From Pseudomonas sp. MIACH (GTDB lineage Bacteria > Pseudomonadota > Gammaproteobacteria > Pseudomonadales > Pseudomonadaceae), in NCBI RefSeq assembly GCF_001269925.1, contig NZ_LHVO01000061.1, positions 62,001-126,000 on the forward strand: 64,000 nt of DNA, given 5' to 3'. A program made the position numbers and the translations under genes. This document shows, piece after piece, positions 42,312 through 51,162 of this stretch (within the stretch, counting starts at the first letter, position 1; each line of letters opens with the position of its first letter). The notes beneath the pieces are model-generated. The model saw nothing but the letters and a program-made list of their open reading frames with translations, was not told the origin of the DNA and ran no database searches.

Positions 42312-42647
42312 TCAATGCCCGGCGGTTTTCGAGAACAGCTGGATAACCACCACGCCCAGCACAATCAGGCCCATCCCCAGCATCGCCGGCACGTCGAGCT
42401 TCTGCCCGTAGATAAACAGCGCCGCAATACTGACCATCACGATGCCCATCCCGGCCCACACGGCATAGGCCACGCCCACCGGTACGGTACGCACCACCAG
42501 GGTCAGCATCCAGAACGCCACGCCGTAGCCGACGATCACCAGCAACAGCGGGATCGGTGTGCTCCAGCCCTTGATGGCTTTCATGGAAACGGTGGCGATC
42601 ACTTCCGAGCAGATGGCAATGGCCAGGTAGCAGTAAGCGGCGTTCAT
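42312..42647 (-). CDS. SMR-family multidrug/quaternary ammonium exporter
   Basis: A 111-residue inner-membrane protein with four helices and the essential acidic residue of the family in CSEVIATVSMKA (Glu15), plus the loop WAGMGIVMVSI. EmrE/QacE/SugE type; exports cationic compounds by proton antiport as a dimer. Start chosen at ATG 42647 with GAGG upstream; the frame is open eight codons further. It diverges from the LysR gene, which probably controls it. Confidence 0.9.
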   Translation of the reverse strand: MNAAYCYLAIAICSEVIATVSMKAIKGWSTPIPLLLVIVGYGVAFWMLTLVVRTVPVGVAYAVWAGMGIVMVSIAALFIYGQKLDVPAMLGMGLIVLGVVVIQLFSKTAGH

Positions 42648-42724
42648 GGGTGAGTCCTCGGTGTAGAGCAATCTGATAAGGCCGGCATTCTAGAGTTTTC
42701 TCAGATGGGGTAAAGTCATTACCT

Positions 42725-42739
42725 ATCCGAAATAAAGAT
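42725..42739. promoter_or_regulatory. Possible LysR-type regulator box
   Basis: ATC-N9-GAT, which fits the T-N11-A pattern of LysR-regulator sites, ends ten bases before the lysR start. A second inverted repeat (ATCTGA at 42671-42676, TCAGAT at 42701-42706) lies between the divergent exporter and regulator. Together they suggest autoregulation plus control of the exporter. Confidence 0.4.
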
Positions 42740-42749
42740 GGGTTGAGCC

Positions 42750-43640
42750 ATGAGCGTGCAGTGGAATCTGGAGCAGATGCGCCTGTTTGTCAGCGTCGCC
42801 GAGCAGTGTTCGTTTTCGGCGGTGGCGCGCCAGCAGCGCAAGGCGCAGTCGGCGGTCAGCAACGGCATTGCCATGCTGGAGGCGGACCTCGGCGTGAGCC
42901 TGTTCGAGCGTAGCAGCGGCCGCCAGCCGCGCCTGACCGCAGCCGGCAGCGTGTTGCTGGAGGAGGCGCGGGAAGTGCTGCGCCAGTGTGAACGGCTCAA
43001 TGGCCGGGCGCTGTCACTGACCCGCGGTGAAGAAGCCTGCCTGCGCCTGGCCCAGGACGAGGCCATGTTGTTCCAGCCGGTGCTCGACAGCCTTGAGGCG
43101 CTGGCCGGGCAATACCCGTTGCTGGAGGTGCAGTTGTCCAGCGCCGCCCAGGGCGATGTAGCGCGCAAGTTGGTGGAGCGCCAGGCCGACCTGGGCCTGC
43201 TGTTCTATCACGACCAGATCCCCGAGGCATTGGAGCGGCGGGTGGTGGGCAGCGTGGAGATGGTCACCGTGTGCGGCGTGAACCACCCGCTCGCCAAGGA
43301 AAAGTACGTGACGTGCCAGCACCTGGCCCAGTTTCGCCAGTTGCTGATGTCGACCCAGACCAGCGTCTACCCCGGCAGCGAAGCGGCCAGCCCGCTGGTG
43401 TGGCGTGCCGACAGTTTCTACGTGTTGGCCGAGTGGCTGATGAGCGGCCTGGGCTGGGCGTGGCTGCCACGGCATATCGTGCAGTACCCGACCTATCAAC
43501 AACAGATGGTGGAGTTGGACAGCGAATGGACGCCGCCGGCCCTGGTGGTGGAGCTGGTCTGGCGGCGCGACGAGCACCTCGGCCCCGCCGCGCGCTTTCT
43601 GGCCAAACGTTTTGCCGAGTGCTTGCAGGCGATCGACTGA
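42750..43640 (+). CDS. LysR-family transcriptional regulator
   Basis: A 296-residue DNA-binding protein: N-terminal winged helix-turn-helix (FVSVAEQCSFSAVARQQRKAQSAVSNGIAMLE, about 12-42) and a periplasmic-binding-like effector domain. Divergent from the SMR exporter gene and 23 bases upstream of waaA on the same strand. The divergent gene is the likely target. Matches PA4989. Confidence 0.9.
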   Translation: MSVQWNLEQMRLFVSVAEQCSFSAVARQQRKAQSAVSNGIAMLEADLGVSLFERSSGRQPRLTAAGSVLLEEAREVLRQCERLNGRALSLTRGEEACLRLAQDEAMLFQPVLDSLEALAGQYPLLEVQLSSAAQGDVARKLVERQADLGLLFYHDQIPEALERRVVGSVEMVTVCGVNHPLAKEKYVTCQHLAQFRQLLMSTQTSVYPGSEAASPLVWRADSFYVLAEWLMSGLGWAWLPRHIVQYPTYQQQMVELDSEWTPPALVVELVWRRDEHLGPAARFLAKRFAECLQAID

Positions 43641-43663
43641 AAAAGCCGATAAACTCCGCCGCC

Positions 43664-44941
43664 ATGAATAGAACTCTCTATAGCTGTCTGTTTTACCTGG
43701 CGCTGCCGTTGGTGGCCTTACGTCTATGGTTGCGCGCACGCAAGGCACCGGCCTATGCCCAGCGCGTCGGCGAGCGCTTTTCCTACGGCTTGCCGGTGAT
43801 GCGGCCGGGCGGGATCTGGGTGCATGCCGTGTCGGTGGGCGAAAGCATTGCCGCGGCGCCGATGATTCGCGGCTTGCTGGCGCGTTATCCGCAACTGCCG
43901 ATCACGGTCACCTGCATGACGCCCACCGGTTCCGAGCGTATCCAGGCGTTGTTTGCCAACGAGCCGCGCATCCAGCATTGCTACCTGCCCTACGATTTGC
44001 CCTGTGCGGCCAAGCGTTTTCTTGATCGTGTGCAGCCCAAGCTGGCGGTGATCATGGAAACCGAGTTATGGCCCAACCATATCCACGCCTGCGCCCGGCG
44101 CGGTATTCCGGTGGCCTTGGCCAATGCGCGGCTGTCGGCACGCTCGGCCAAGGGCTATGCACGTTTCGCCAAACTCACGGCGCCGATGCTGTCGCAGATG
44201 AGCCTGTTCGCGGTCCAGACCCAAACCGAGGCCCAGCGTTTCCTGAGCCTGGGCGCGCGCCCGGAAACCGTCGAGGTCACCGGCTCGATCAAGTTCGACC
44301 TGACCATCGACCCCGAGCTGCCGGTGCGCGCCGCCGCCCTGCGCGCGCAGTGGGGCGCGGCTGAGCGCCCGGTGTGGATCGCTGCCAGTACCCACGAAGG
44401 CGAAGATGAAGTGGTGCTCGCGGCCCACCGGCAACTGCTCGAAAGCTACCCCAACGCGCTGTTGATTCTGGTGCCGCGTCACCAGGAGCGCTTCGGCCCG
44501 ATGTACGCGCTGTGCGGTCAACAAGGGTTTGCCACGGTGCGTCGCTCCAGCGGCGAGCCGGTGACCGCGCAAACCTCGGTATTGCTCGGCGATACCATGG
44601 GCGAACTGCTGTTTCTTTATGCGCTGGCCGACAGCGCCTTCGTCGGCGGTAGCCTGGTGGCGACTGGCGGGCACAATCCGTTGGAACCGGCAGCGCTGGC
44701 CCTGCCTGTGATCATGGGGCCGCACGTATTCAACTTCCTCGACATCACCGCGATGATGCGCGAAGCCGGTGCGTTGCGAGAGGTGGATGATGCGCAGGGG
44801 CTGGCCGAGGCCGTACGACAGCTGTTCGAACTGCCGCAGGATGCACGCAGGATGGCGCAGGCGGGGCTCAAGGTGATGCAGGCCAACCAGGGCGCGTTGA
44901 AGCGCTTGCTGGATGGGTTGGGCCGATTGATCTCTCGCTGA
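43664..44941 (+). CDS. waaA: Kdo transferase
   Basis: Adds Kdo residues to lipid IV-A, the first step of core assembly, at the inner membrane. The 425-residue protein has an N-terminal membrane anchor (SCLFYLALPLVALRLWLRAR), GGIWVHAVSVGE, the acceptor motif ETELWPNHIHACARRGIPV and the CMP-Kdo site GGSLVATGGHNPLEPAALA. ATG 43664 is the family start; the long open frame before it is a shadow of the LysR gene. Confidence 0.95.
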   Translation: MNRTLYSCLFYLALPLVALRLWLRARKAPAYAQRVGERFSYGLPVMRPGGIWVHAVSVGESIAAAPMIRGLLARYPQLPITVTCMTPTGSERIQALFANEPRIQHCYLPYDLPCAAKRFLDRVQPKLAVIMETELWPNHIHACARRGIPVALANARLSARSAKGYARFAKLTAPMLSQMSLFAVQTQTEAQRFLSLGARPETVEVTGSIKFDLTIDPELPVRAAALRAQWGAAERPVWIAASTHEGEDEVVLAAHRQLLESYPNALLILVPRHQERFGPMYALCGQQGFATVRRSSGEPVTAQTSVLLGDTMGELLFLYALADSAFVGGSLVATGGHNPLEPAALALPVIMGPHVFNFLDITAMMREAGALREVDDAQGLAEAVRQLFELPQDARRMAQAGLKVMQANQGALKRLLDGLGRLISR

Positions 44942-44956
44942 CCCTGCGCCGATCCA

Positions 44957-44988
44957 AATGTGGGAGGGAGTAAGCCCCCTCCGACATT
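44957..44988. terminator. REP-derived hairpin between convergent waaA and tolC-like genes
   Basis: AATGT-x-GGAGGG-8-nt loop-CCCTCC-x-ACATT gives 11 pairs with one internal mismatch. The sequence is a variant of the GTGGGAGGGGGCTTG repeat family and stands between two converging genes, so it likely blocks readthrough from both. Confidence 0.6.
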
Positions 44989-45003
44989 GGTCTTATGGTG
45001 TTT

Positions 45004-46446
45004 TCAATAACCCGGGCGGGCCTTGAGCTGCTCGGCGGCCGCCTTGGCCAGGTCCGGTGGCAGGAAGTCGCGGTCCGGGTTGTAGTCGGCCTTGAGGTAG
45101 CGCGTCAGGTCCTGCAGATCCCCTGGGCTCAAGGTGCCCGCCGCCTGCTTCAGGCGCAGGTTGTCGAGGATGTAGTCGTAGCGGCTGTTGTTGTAGTTGC
45201 GCACCGACGAATACAGCTGGCGCTGTGCATCCAGCACGTCGACGATATTGCGCGTACCCACCTGGTAACCGATTTCCGTGGCTTCCACCGCACTCTGGTT
45301 AGAGATGATCGACTGGCGGCGCGCTTGCACCTGTTCCACGTCGGTGTTCACGGCGCGGTGCAGGTTGCGGGTGTTTTCCACCACCTGGCGACGCAGGCCT
45401 TCGCGTTGCTGCTCGGTCTGGCTCAGGCGCGAGTAGGATTCACGCACTTGGGAGTTGGTGAGGCCGCCGCTGTACAGCGGAATGCGCAACTGCAAGCCGA
45501 TGGTCCTGCGCGACGCATCACCGTGATAGATGTCCTGGCCAAAGGCATCGGGGTTGCTGGCGCCCAGGGCGTCGTTATCACCCTTCTGGTATTGCGCCAC
45601 CGCATCCAGGGTCGGCGCATGGCCGGCCTTGCGTTGCTTGAGGGTTTCTTCGGCAGCGGTGACTGCGTAGTTGCTGGCCAGCAAGTTGAGGTTCTGGCGG
45701 CCGGCAGTTTCGACCCAGGCTTTGGCGTCATTCGGCGCCGGTGGTAATACCGGCAGTGTGTGAACGATGCCTTGGATCGAATTGTACTGGCGGTTGGTCA
45801 GGGTGATCAGCGCTTCAAAGGCGTCGTCCACCTGGCGCTGGGCCACGATCCGATTGGCGCGAGCCGTGTCGTAGCTGGCCTGGGATTGCAGCACGTCGGT
45901 CTTATCCGACAGGCCGACGTCGAAACGTTCATTGGCCTGGTCCAACTGACGCTTGAACGCCGCTTCTTCAGCCTTGGTGGTGGCCAGGTTGTCCTGGGCG
46001 CGCAGCACGCTGAAGTAGCTTTCGGCGCTTTTGAGAATCAGGTCCTGCTCGGTGGCCGAAAGTTGCAGGGCCGCCTGTTCGTTAACCGCTTGCGCCGCCT
46101 GCAACTGGAACCAGCGGTCGATGCGAAACAACGGCTGGCTCAAGGTGGCCTGCCAGGAATGCGCATCACGATTGATCGTGGTGGCTGGCTGGTCGAATTG
46201 GTTACGCACGTTGTTGGAATCGGCGCCGGCCGACAGGTTCGGGAGGAGTCCGGCGCGTGCCTGGGGCACTACTTCTTTCTGTGCGCCGTATTGGGCGCGC
46301 GCTGCGGCCAGGTCGGCGTTGTTATCTACAGCTTCCTGATAGACGCTGACCAGATCGGTTCTGGTCGACAAGGGCGCTTCAGCTGCCCAGACCATTCCGT
46401 TGGTTGCACAAGACACGGCGAGAGCCAGTGAAAGTTTGCGCAGCAT
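45004..46446 (-). CDS. TolC-family outer-membrane efflux protein
   Basis: A 480-residue protein with signal peptide (cleaved after VWA) and the duplicated TolC fold of long coiled-coil helices and short beta segments. The motif YQVGTRNIVDVLDAQRQLYSSVRNYNNSRYDYI near 380-415 is characteristic of TolC itself rather than of OprM-type lipoproteins, and no lipobox Cys is present. Matches PA4974. It probably serves several inner-membrane exporters, including type I secretion systems. Confidence 0.9.
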   Translation of the reverse strand: MLRKLSLALAVSCATNGMVWAAEAPLSTRTDLVSVYQEAVDNNADLAAARAQYGAQKEVVPQARAGLLPNLSAGADSNNVRNQFDQPATTINRDAHSWQATLSQPLFRIDRWFQLQAAQAVNEQAALQLSATEQDLILKSAESYFSVLRAQDNLATTKAEEAAFKRQLDQANERFDVGLSDKTDVLQSQASYDTARANRIVAQRQVDDAFEALITLTNRQYNSIQGIVHTLPVLPPAPNDAKAWVETAGRQNLNLLASNYAVTAAEETLKQRKAGHAPTLDAVAQYQKGDNDALGASNPDAFGQDIYHGDASRRTIGLQLRIPLYSGGLTNSQVRESYSRLSQTEQQREGLRRQVVENTRNLHRAVNTDVEQVQARRQSIISNQSAVEATEIGYQVGTRNIVDVLDAQRQLYSSVRNYNNSRYDYILDNLRLKQAAGTLSPGDLQDLTRYLKADYNPDRDFLPPDLAKAAAEQLKARPGY

Positions 46447-46645
46447 GAGGCAATCCCTAGATTTAATATTACGGTTATAATTTGTGGCCCAAGGCTAAGA
46501 CCAGTCATCCCTAGCGTCAAGTCTCGCGGCCGTTGCCGAGTGTAGTGGCGAGATCCGTGCGCAACAATCCCGCAATCACGCCATTCATCACGCTGAATGC
46601 ACCGCTATTGGCAATTTGCCCACGGCATGGTCTAGACTGGCCGCG

Positions 46646-46738
46646 TTCTTGTCGGGGTGCCTTGTTGGAAGGCTGAGATCGGTAAATACCGGATCCCGTT
46701 GAACCTGATCAGGTTAACGCCTGCGTAGGGAACAAGAT
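46646..46738 (+). ncRNA. TPP riboswitch (THI element) of thiC
   Basis: Contains the conserved GGGGTGCC...GGCTGAGAT, the pyrophosphate-sensor part CCCGTTGAACCTGATC and GGTTAACGCCTGCGTAGGGAACAAGA. The closing P1 stem pairs TTCTTGT (46646-46652) with AACAAGA (46730-46736). Binding of thiamine pyrophosphate should switch off thiC and perhaps cytX. Confidence 0.95.
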
Positions 46739-46896
46739 TTCTCGTCCCCCGGCGAGTCCTCTTGTGCTTCGTCCGGGATGTTGTTCGACCTTCGAACAGC
46801 CCTCGTGCACCAAGCACAGCACTGGTTTCAGTGCGTCCATCCGTCACAGGTTCGCTCCGACAAAAATCCACCGCCTGGATAGTTGGAGAGCCCGTG
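46739..46896 (+). promoter_or_regulatory. Long structured leader between riboswitch and thiC
   Basis: 158 bases separate the aptamer from the ATG. They contain at least two perfect stem-loops: TGTTCGA-CCT-TCGAACA (46782-46798) and GCACTG-GTTT-CAGTGC (46819-46834), plus CTCG...CGAG at 46741-46756. No T-run follows any of them. Because the aptamer is far from the ribosome site (GGAGAG, 46884-46889), direct masking of the start is not obvious. Confidence 0.6.
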
Positions 46897-48786
46897 ATGA
46901 GTACAAAATTAAAAAACACCGTGCACTTGAGTGAATCGGCCAAGGTCGACTCCGGCTCCGTGCAGCCCTTTACCCGCTCGCAAAAAATCTACGTGCAGGG
47001 CACCCGCCCGGACATTCGCGTGCCGATGCGTGAAATCAGCCTGGACGTAACCCCCACCGACTTCGGCGGTGAAATCAACGCCCCCGTGGTGGTCTACGAC
47101 ACCTCCGGCCCCTACACCGACCCCAACGTCATCATCGACGTACGCAAAGGCCTGGGCGATGTACGCTCGCCGTGGATCGAGTCCCGTGGGGACACCGAGC
47201 GTCTGAACGGCCTGAGCTCGCATTTCGGTCAGCAGCGCCTCAGCGATGCCGAACTGACCGCCCTGCGCTTTGCTCATGTGAAGAACCCGCGCCGCGCCAA
47301 GGCCGGGGCCAACGTCACCCAGATGCACTACGCGCGCAAAGGCATCATCACCGCCGAGATGGAATACGTCGCCATCCGCGAAAACATGAAGCTTGAAGAA
47401 GCCCGCGCCAGTGGCCTGCTCGACCAGCAACACGCCGGCCACAGCTTCGGCGCCAGCGTGCCGAAGATCATCACCCCCGAATTCGTCCGTGAAGAAATCG
47501 CCCGTGGCCGCGCGATCATCCCGGCCAACATCAACCACACCGAACTGGAACCGATGATCATCGGCCGTAACTTCCTGGTGAAGATCAACGGCAACATCGG
47601 CAACAGCGCCCTGGGTTCGTCCATCGAAGAAGAAGTGGCGAAACTGACCTGGGGCATTCGCTGGGGCTCGGATACGGTGATGGACCTGTCCACTGGCAAG
47701 CACATCCATGAAACCCGCGAGTGGATCATCCGCAACTCGCCGGTGCCGATCGGTACCGTGCCGATCTACCAGGCGCTGGAAAAAGTCGGCGGCGCCGCCG
47801 AAGACCTGACCTGGGAGCTGTTCCGCGACACCCTGATCGAACAGGCCGAGCAGGGTGTCGATTACTTCACCATCCACGCCGGTGTGCTGCTGCGCTACGT
47901 ACCGCTGACCGCCAAGCGCGTCACCGGCATCGTGTCCCGTGGCGGTTCGATCATGGCCAAGTGGTGCCTGGCGCACCACAAAGAGAACTTCACCTACACG
48001 CATTTCGACGAAATCTGCGAAATCATGAAGGCCTATGACGTCAGCTTCTCCCTCGGCGACGGCCTGCGCCCGGGCTCGATTGCCGACGCCAACGACGCCG
48101 CGCAGTTTGGTGAGCTGGAAACCCTTGGCGAGCTGACCAAGATCGCCTGGAAGCACGACGTGCAAACCATGATCGAAGGCCCCGGCCACGTGCCGATGCA
48201 GTTGATCAAGGAGAACATGGACAAGCAGCTCGAATGCTGCGACGAAGCGCCGTTCTACACCCTCGGCCCGCTGACCACCGACATCGCGCCGGGCTACGAC
48301 CACATCACCTCCGGCATCGGTGCGGCGATGATCGGCTGGTTCGGTTGCGCCATGCTTTGCTACGTCACGCCCAAGGAGCACCTGGGCCTGCCGAACAAGG
48401 ATGACGTGAAGACCGGGATCATCACCTACAAAATCGCCGCCCACGCGGCGGACTTGGCCAAGGGGCATCCGGGGGCGCAGATTCGCGACAATGCCTTGAG
48501 CAAGGCGCGCTTCGAGTTCCGCTGGGAAGACCAGTTCAACCTCGGCCTGGATCCGGACACTGCGCGTTCATACCACGACGAAACCCTGCCGAAAGACTCG
48601 GCCAAGGTCGCGCACTTCTGTTCAATGTGCGGGCCGAAGTTCTGCTCGATGAAAATCACCCAGGAAGTGCGTGAGTACGCGGCCAACCAACGCATTGAAG
48701 CGGTGGATGTGGACGTGGCCAAGGGCTTGGCGGAGCAGGCGGAGCGGTTCAAGCAGGAAGGTAGTCAGCTGTACAAGAAGGTCTGA
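46897..48786 (+). CDS. thiC: Phosphomethylpyrimidine synthase
   Basis: Radical-SAM enzyme converting aminoimidazole ribotide to the HMP-phosphate moiety of thiamine. The 629-residue protein ends with the unusual C-terminal cluster-binding motif CSMCGPKFC and contains the expected core (FTIHAGVLLRYVPLTAKRV, EGPGHVPMQLIKENM). Start ATG 46897 has GGAGAG eight bases upstream; the open frame extends back into the leader. Controlled by the TPP riboswitch. Confidence 0.97.
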   Translation: MSTKLKNTVHLSESAKVDSGSVQPFTRSQKIYVQGTRPDIRVPMREISLDVTPTDFGGEINAPVVVYDTSGPYTDPNVIIDVRKGLGDVRSPWIESRGDTERLNGLSSHFGQQRLSDAELTALRFAHVKNPRRAKAGANVTQMHYARKGIITAEMEYVAIRENMKLEEARASGLLDQQHAGHSFGASVPKIITPEFVREEIARGRAIIPANINHTELEPMIIGRNFLVKINGNIGNSALGSSIEEEVAKLTWGIRWGSDTVMDLSTGKHIHETREWIIRNSPVPIGTVPIYQALEKVGGAAEDLTWELFRDTLIEQAEQGVDYFTIHAGVLLRYVPLTAKRVTGIVSRGGSIMAKWCLAHHKENFTYTHFDEICEIMKAYDVSFSLGDGLRPGSIADANDAAQFGELETLGELTKIAWKHDVQTMIEGPGHVPMQLIKENMDKQLECCDEAPFYTLGPLTTDIAPGYDHITSGIGAAMIGWFGCAMLCYVTPKEHLGLPNKDDVKTGIITYKIAAHAADLAKGHPGAQIRDNALSKARFEFRWEDQFNLGLDPDTARSYHDETLPKDSAKVAHFCSMCGPKFCSMKITQEVREYAANQRIEAVDVDVAKGLAEQAERFKQEGSQLYKKV

Positions 48787-48795
48787 TCCAGAGAT

Positions 48796-48813
48796 GGCGG
48801 TGCCTGCACCGCC
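48796..48813 (+). terminator. Stem-loop after thiC
   Basis: GGCGGTG-CCTG-CACCGCC, seven perfect pairs, 10 bases after the thiC stop. No T-run; may be part of partial termination before cytX. Confidence 0.5.
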
Positions 48814-48840
48814 GTCATCGGGGCGGTGCGACGACTCGAC

Positions 48841-48930
48841 AAGCCCCTTCCCACATTTTGACTGAGGTATGCACAGTTTTTGTGTTCACAGCAGATCCAA
48901 TGTGGGAGGGGGCTTGCCCCGGTAGCAATC
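48841..48930. repeat. Two REP sequences in outward orientation
   Basis: AAGCCCCTTCCCACATTTTG (48841-48860) and AATGTGGGAGGGGGCTTGCC (48899-48918) are inverted copies of the GGGGCTTGCCCC family, facing away from each other, unlike the usual REPIN. They occupy the thiC-cytX gap, supporting a cytX start downstream of them. Confidence 0.7.
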
Positions 48931-48965
48931 TTTCAAACAAAAAATGCCCCTCAGAGATAACACCC

Positions 48966-50255
48966 TTGAGCATTCAACCCAGCACCTACTCCCCCGACAT
49001 CGCGGTGCCTGCTGAAAAGCGCGTCTTCGGCGCCCGCGACCTGTTCTCCCTGTGGTTCTCCCTCGGCATCGGCCTGATGGTCCTGCAGACCGGCGCATTG
49101 CTCGCGCCGGGGCTGGGCTTGTCCGGTTCATTGCTGGCGATTTTCCTCGGCACCCTGGTCGGCGTGCTGTTGCTGGCTGCCGTCGGTGTAATCGGCAGTG
49201 ACACCGGGCTGTCCGCCATGGCCGCCCTCAAGCTCAGCCTCGGGGCCAAAGGTGCGAGCCTGCCGGCGTTGCTGAACCTGCTGCAACTGATCGGCTGGGG
49301 CTCGTTCGAAATCATCGTGATGCGCGATGCCGCCAGCCTGTTGGGCGCGCGGGCGTTCAGCGACGGCAGCCTATTGGCCAGTCCGTTGTTGTGGACACTG
49401 TTCTTCGGTGGTTTGGCGACCTTGCTGGCGGTCAGCGGGCCCTTGACGTTTGTACGGCAGATCCTGCGCAAATGGGGCATCTGGCTGCTGCTGGCGGCCT
49501 GCCTGTGGCTGACCTGGAACCTGTTCGCCAAGGCCGATCTCGCCGCACTCTGGGCCCAGGCCGGTGACGGTTCGATGCCCTTTGCCGTCGGCTTTGATAT
49601 CGCCATCGCCATGCCGCTGTCGTGGTTGCCGCTGATTGCCGATTACTCACGCTTCGGCAAGCGCGCCAAGAGTGTGTTTGGCGGTACGGCGCTGGGCTTC
49701 TTTATTGGTAATTTCTGGCTGATGAGCCTGGGCGTGGCCTACACCCTGGCGTTTGCGCCCAGCGGTGAAGTGAATGCGCTGCTGCTGGCGCTGGCCGGGG
49801 CCGGCCTGGGGATTCCGCTGTTGCTGATCCTGTTGGACGAGTCGGAAAACGCCTTTGCCGATATTCACTCGGCGGCGGTGTCCAGCGGGATTCTATTGCG
49901 CTTGAAGGTCGAGCACCTGGCCCTGGCCATCGGTGTGATCTGCACCCTGATCGCCTGTTTTGCACCGTTGGCGCAATACCAGAACTTCCTGCTGCTGATC
50001 GGCTCAGTGTTTGCGCCGTTGTTCGGCGTGGTGCTGGTGGATCATTTCATCCTGCGCCGTCGTGGTCAGGGTGTGATTGCCAGCCTGCGTTGGCCGGCAC
50101 TGTTGGCCTGGCTGGGCGGCATCTCTACGTATCACCTGTTGGCCAACCTGTACCCGGAGATCGGCGCGACCCTGCCGGCGCTGGTGCTGGCAGGGCTGTT
50201 GCAGTTCATCCTGGGACGTGCCTTCAGCGGCGCGCGGGCACCAGCTCGGGCTTGA
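48966..50255 (+). CDS. cytX: Putative hydroxymethylpyrimidine permease CytX (NCS1 family)
   Basis: A 429-residue, roughly 12-helix permease of the nucleobase:cation symporter-1 family. The segment ARDLFSLWFSLGIGLMVLQTGALL at the start and the PLSWLPLIADYSRFGK motif (about 215-230) are typical. Its place behind riboswitch-controlled thiC supports uptake of the thiamine pyrimidine HMP. The likely start is TTG 48966 (MSIQPSTYSPDIAVPA), since the only longer frame would translate a REP repeat; the ribosome site is weak. Confidence 0.82.
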   Translation: MSIQPSTYSPDIAVPAEKRVFGARDLFSLWFSLGIGLMVLQTGALLAPGLGLSGSLLAIFLGTLVGVLLLAAVGVIGSDTGLSAMAALKLSLGAKGASLPALLNLLQLIGWGSFEIIVMRDAASLLGARAFSDGSLLASPLLWTLFFGGLATLLAVSGPLTFVRQILRKWGIWLLLAACLWLTWNLFAKADLAALWAQAGDGSMPFAVGFDIAIAMPLSWLPLIADYSRFGKRAKSVFGGTALGFFIGNFWLMSLGVAYTLAFAPSGEVNALLLALAGAGLGIPLLLILLDESENAFADIHSAAVSSGILLRLKVEHLALAIGVICTLIACFAPLAQYQNFLLLIGSVFAPLFGVVLVDHFILRRRGQGVIASLRWPALLAWLGGISTYHLLANLYPEIGATLPALVLAGLLQFILGRAFSGARAPARA

Positions 50256-50970
50256 GGATGCCTTCCAGGCGCGAGTAGGGAATCTGCAACTCGACATGGC
50301 CCAACGCATACGGCGCGATGGTGCTGGTGGGGTACTTGAGGATCACGCCACCATAGGTCAGCGCCACGTTCGGGGTTTTCTGGAACGGGTAGGTTTTCAC
50401 GAACTCCGGTTCCAGGCTCAGGCGGGTGCTGATCAGCCAGCTGTTGTGCGCCACCTGGGCGGCTTTCCAAAACGCGTCTTCCTTGCCTGGCAGCAGCATA
50501 TCGCTCAGCCACAGGGCCTTTTGCTGCTGGCGCGAATAGTTGATGAACGCGCGGCCAGGCTCGCCATGGGTGGCGCCCTGGTCCAGGTAGCTGGACAGCT
50601 CGATGATTACCAAACCGTCATGCTGCTCGCGTACCTTGGCCTGCAAGTACATGCTGTTGCGTGGGGCGGCGGTGCTGAGGAATTGCTCGCGATAAGACTC
50701 AAGGCTCGACGGCAGCGGGTCGCCCGCGTTGGTGCGCGTCATCTCCAGCAGGCGTTGCTCGATCAACGCGTCCAGCTTGGGTTCCTTGGCAAAATGAACG
50801 GTGTCGATATTCACCAGCGGGCAATCGCTGGCGGCGCAGCCCGGCTTGCTCTGCTCGCTGGCGTCGCGGGTGGCTTCCAGCGGAGTGCGGAAGCTGGGTT
50901 GAAACAGGCTTTGGCAGGCGCCGAGGGTCAAGGCGATGCAGGCCACGGAGGCGATTTTTAAAAGCGACAT
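50224..50970 (-). CDS. DUF3298/RsiV-like lipoprotein
   Basis: A 248-residue lipoprotein with a signal peptide ending in the lipobox LTLGAC (Cys19), followed by a domain of the RsiV/DUF3298 type (PLVNIDTVHF, then ALTYGGVILKYPTSTIAPYALG near the C-terminus). Matches PA4972. In RsiV this domain binds lysozyme, but without an anti-sigma part there is no evidence for that here. Its 3' end overlaps cytX by 32 bp tail to tail. Confidence 0.8.
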   Translation of the reverse strand: MSLLKIASVACIALTLGACQSLFQPSFRTPLEATRDASEQSKPGCAASDCPLVNIDTVHFAKEPKLDALIEQRLLEMTRTNAGDPLPSSLESYREQFLSTAAPRNSMYLQAKVREQHDGLVIIELSSYLDQGATHGEPGRAFINYSRQQQKALWLSDMLLPGKEDAFWKAAQVAHNSWLISTRLSLEPEFVKTYPFQKTPNVALTYGGVILKYPTSTIAPYALGHVELQIPYSRLEGILKPELVPARR

Positions 50971-51162
50971 GGATGTCCTTCGTCTATCGATAAGAGCGAA
51001 ATTGTGCAGCTTCGACTACCGGCGGGGCAGTCAGTTCGCCACTAAGCTGATTAGAGTGAGTTTGACGCCCGCCGTCTATCCCGGCAACTGGAAAGGGGCT
51101 GCATCCAAGGGCGCGAGCGCGTTAGGATGGCGCGAATTGCATGGGACATGATGAGGACGGAT

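Noticed and set aside
46909..48468. A 519-codon open frame antisense to thiC
   Set aside because: thiC is unmistakable on the plus strand, with riboswitch and ribosome site; the antisense frame is a codon-bias shadow.
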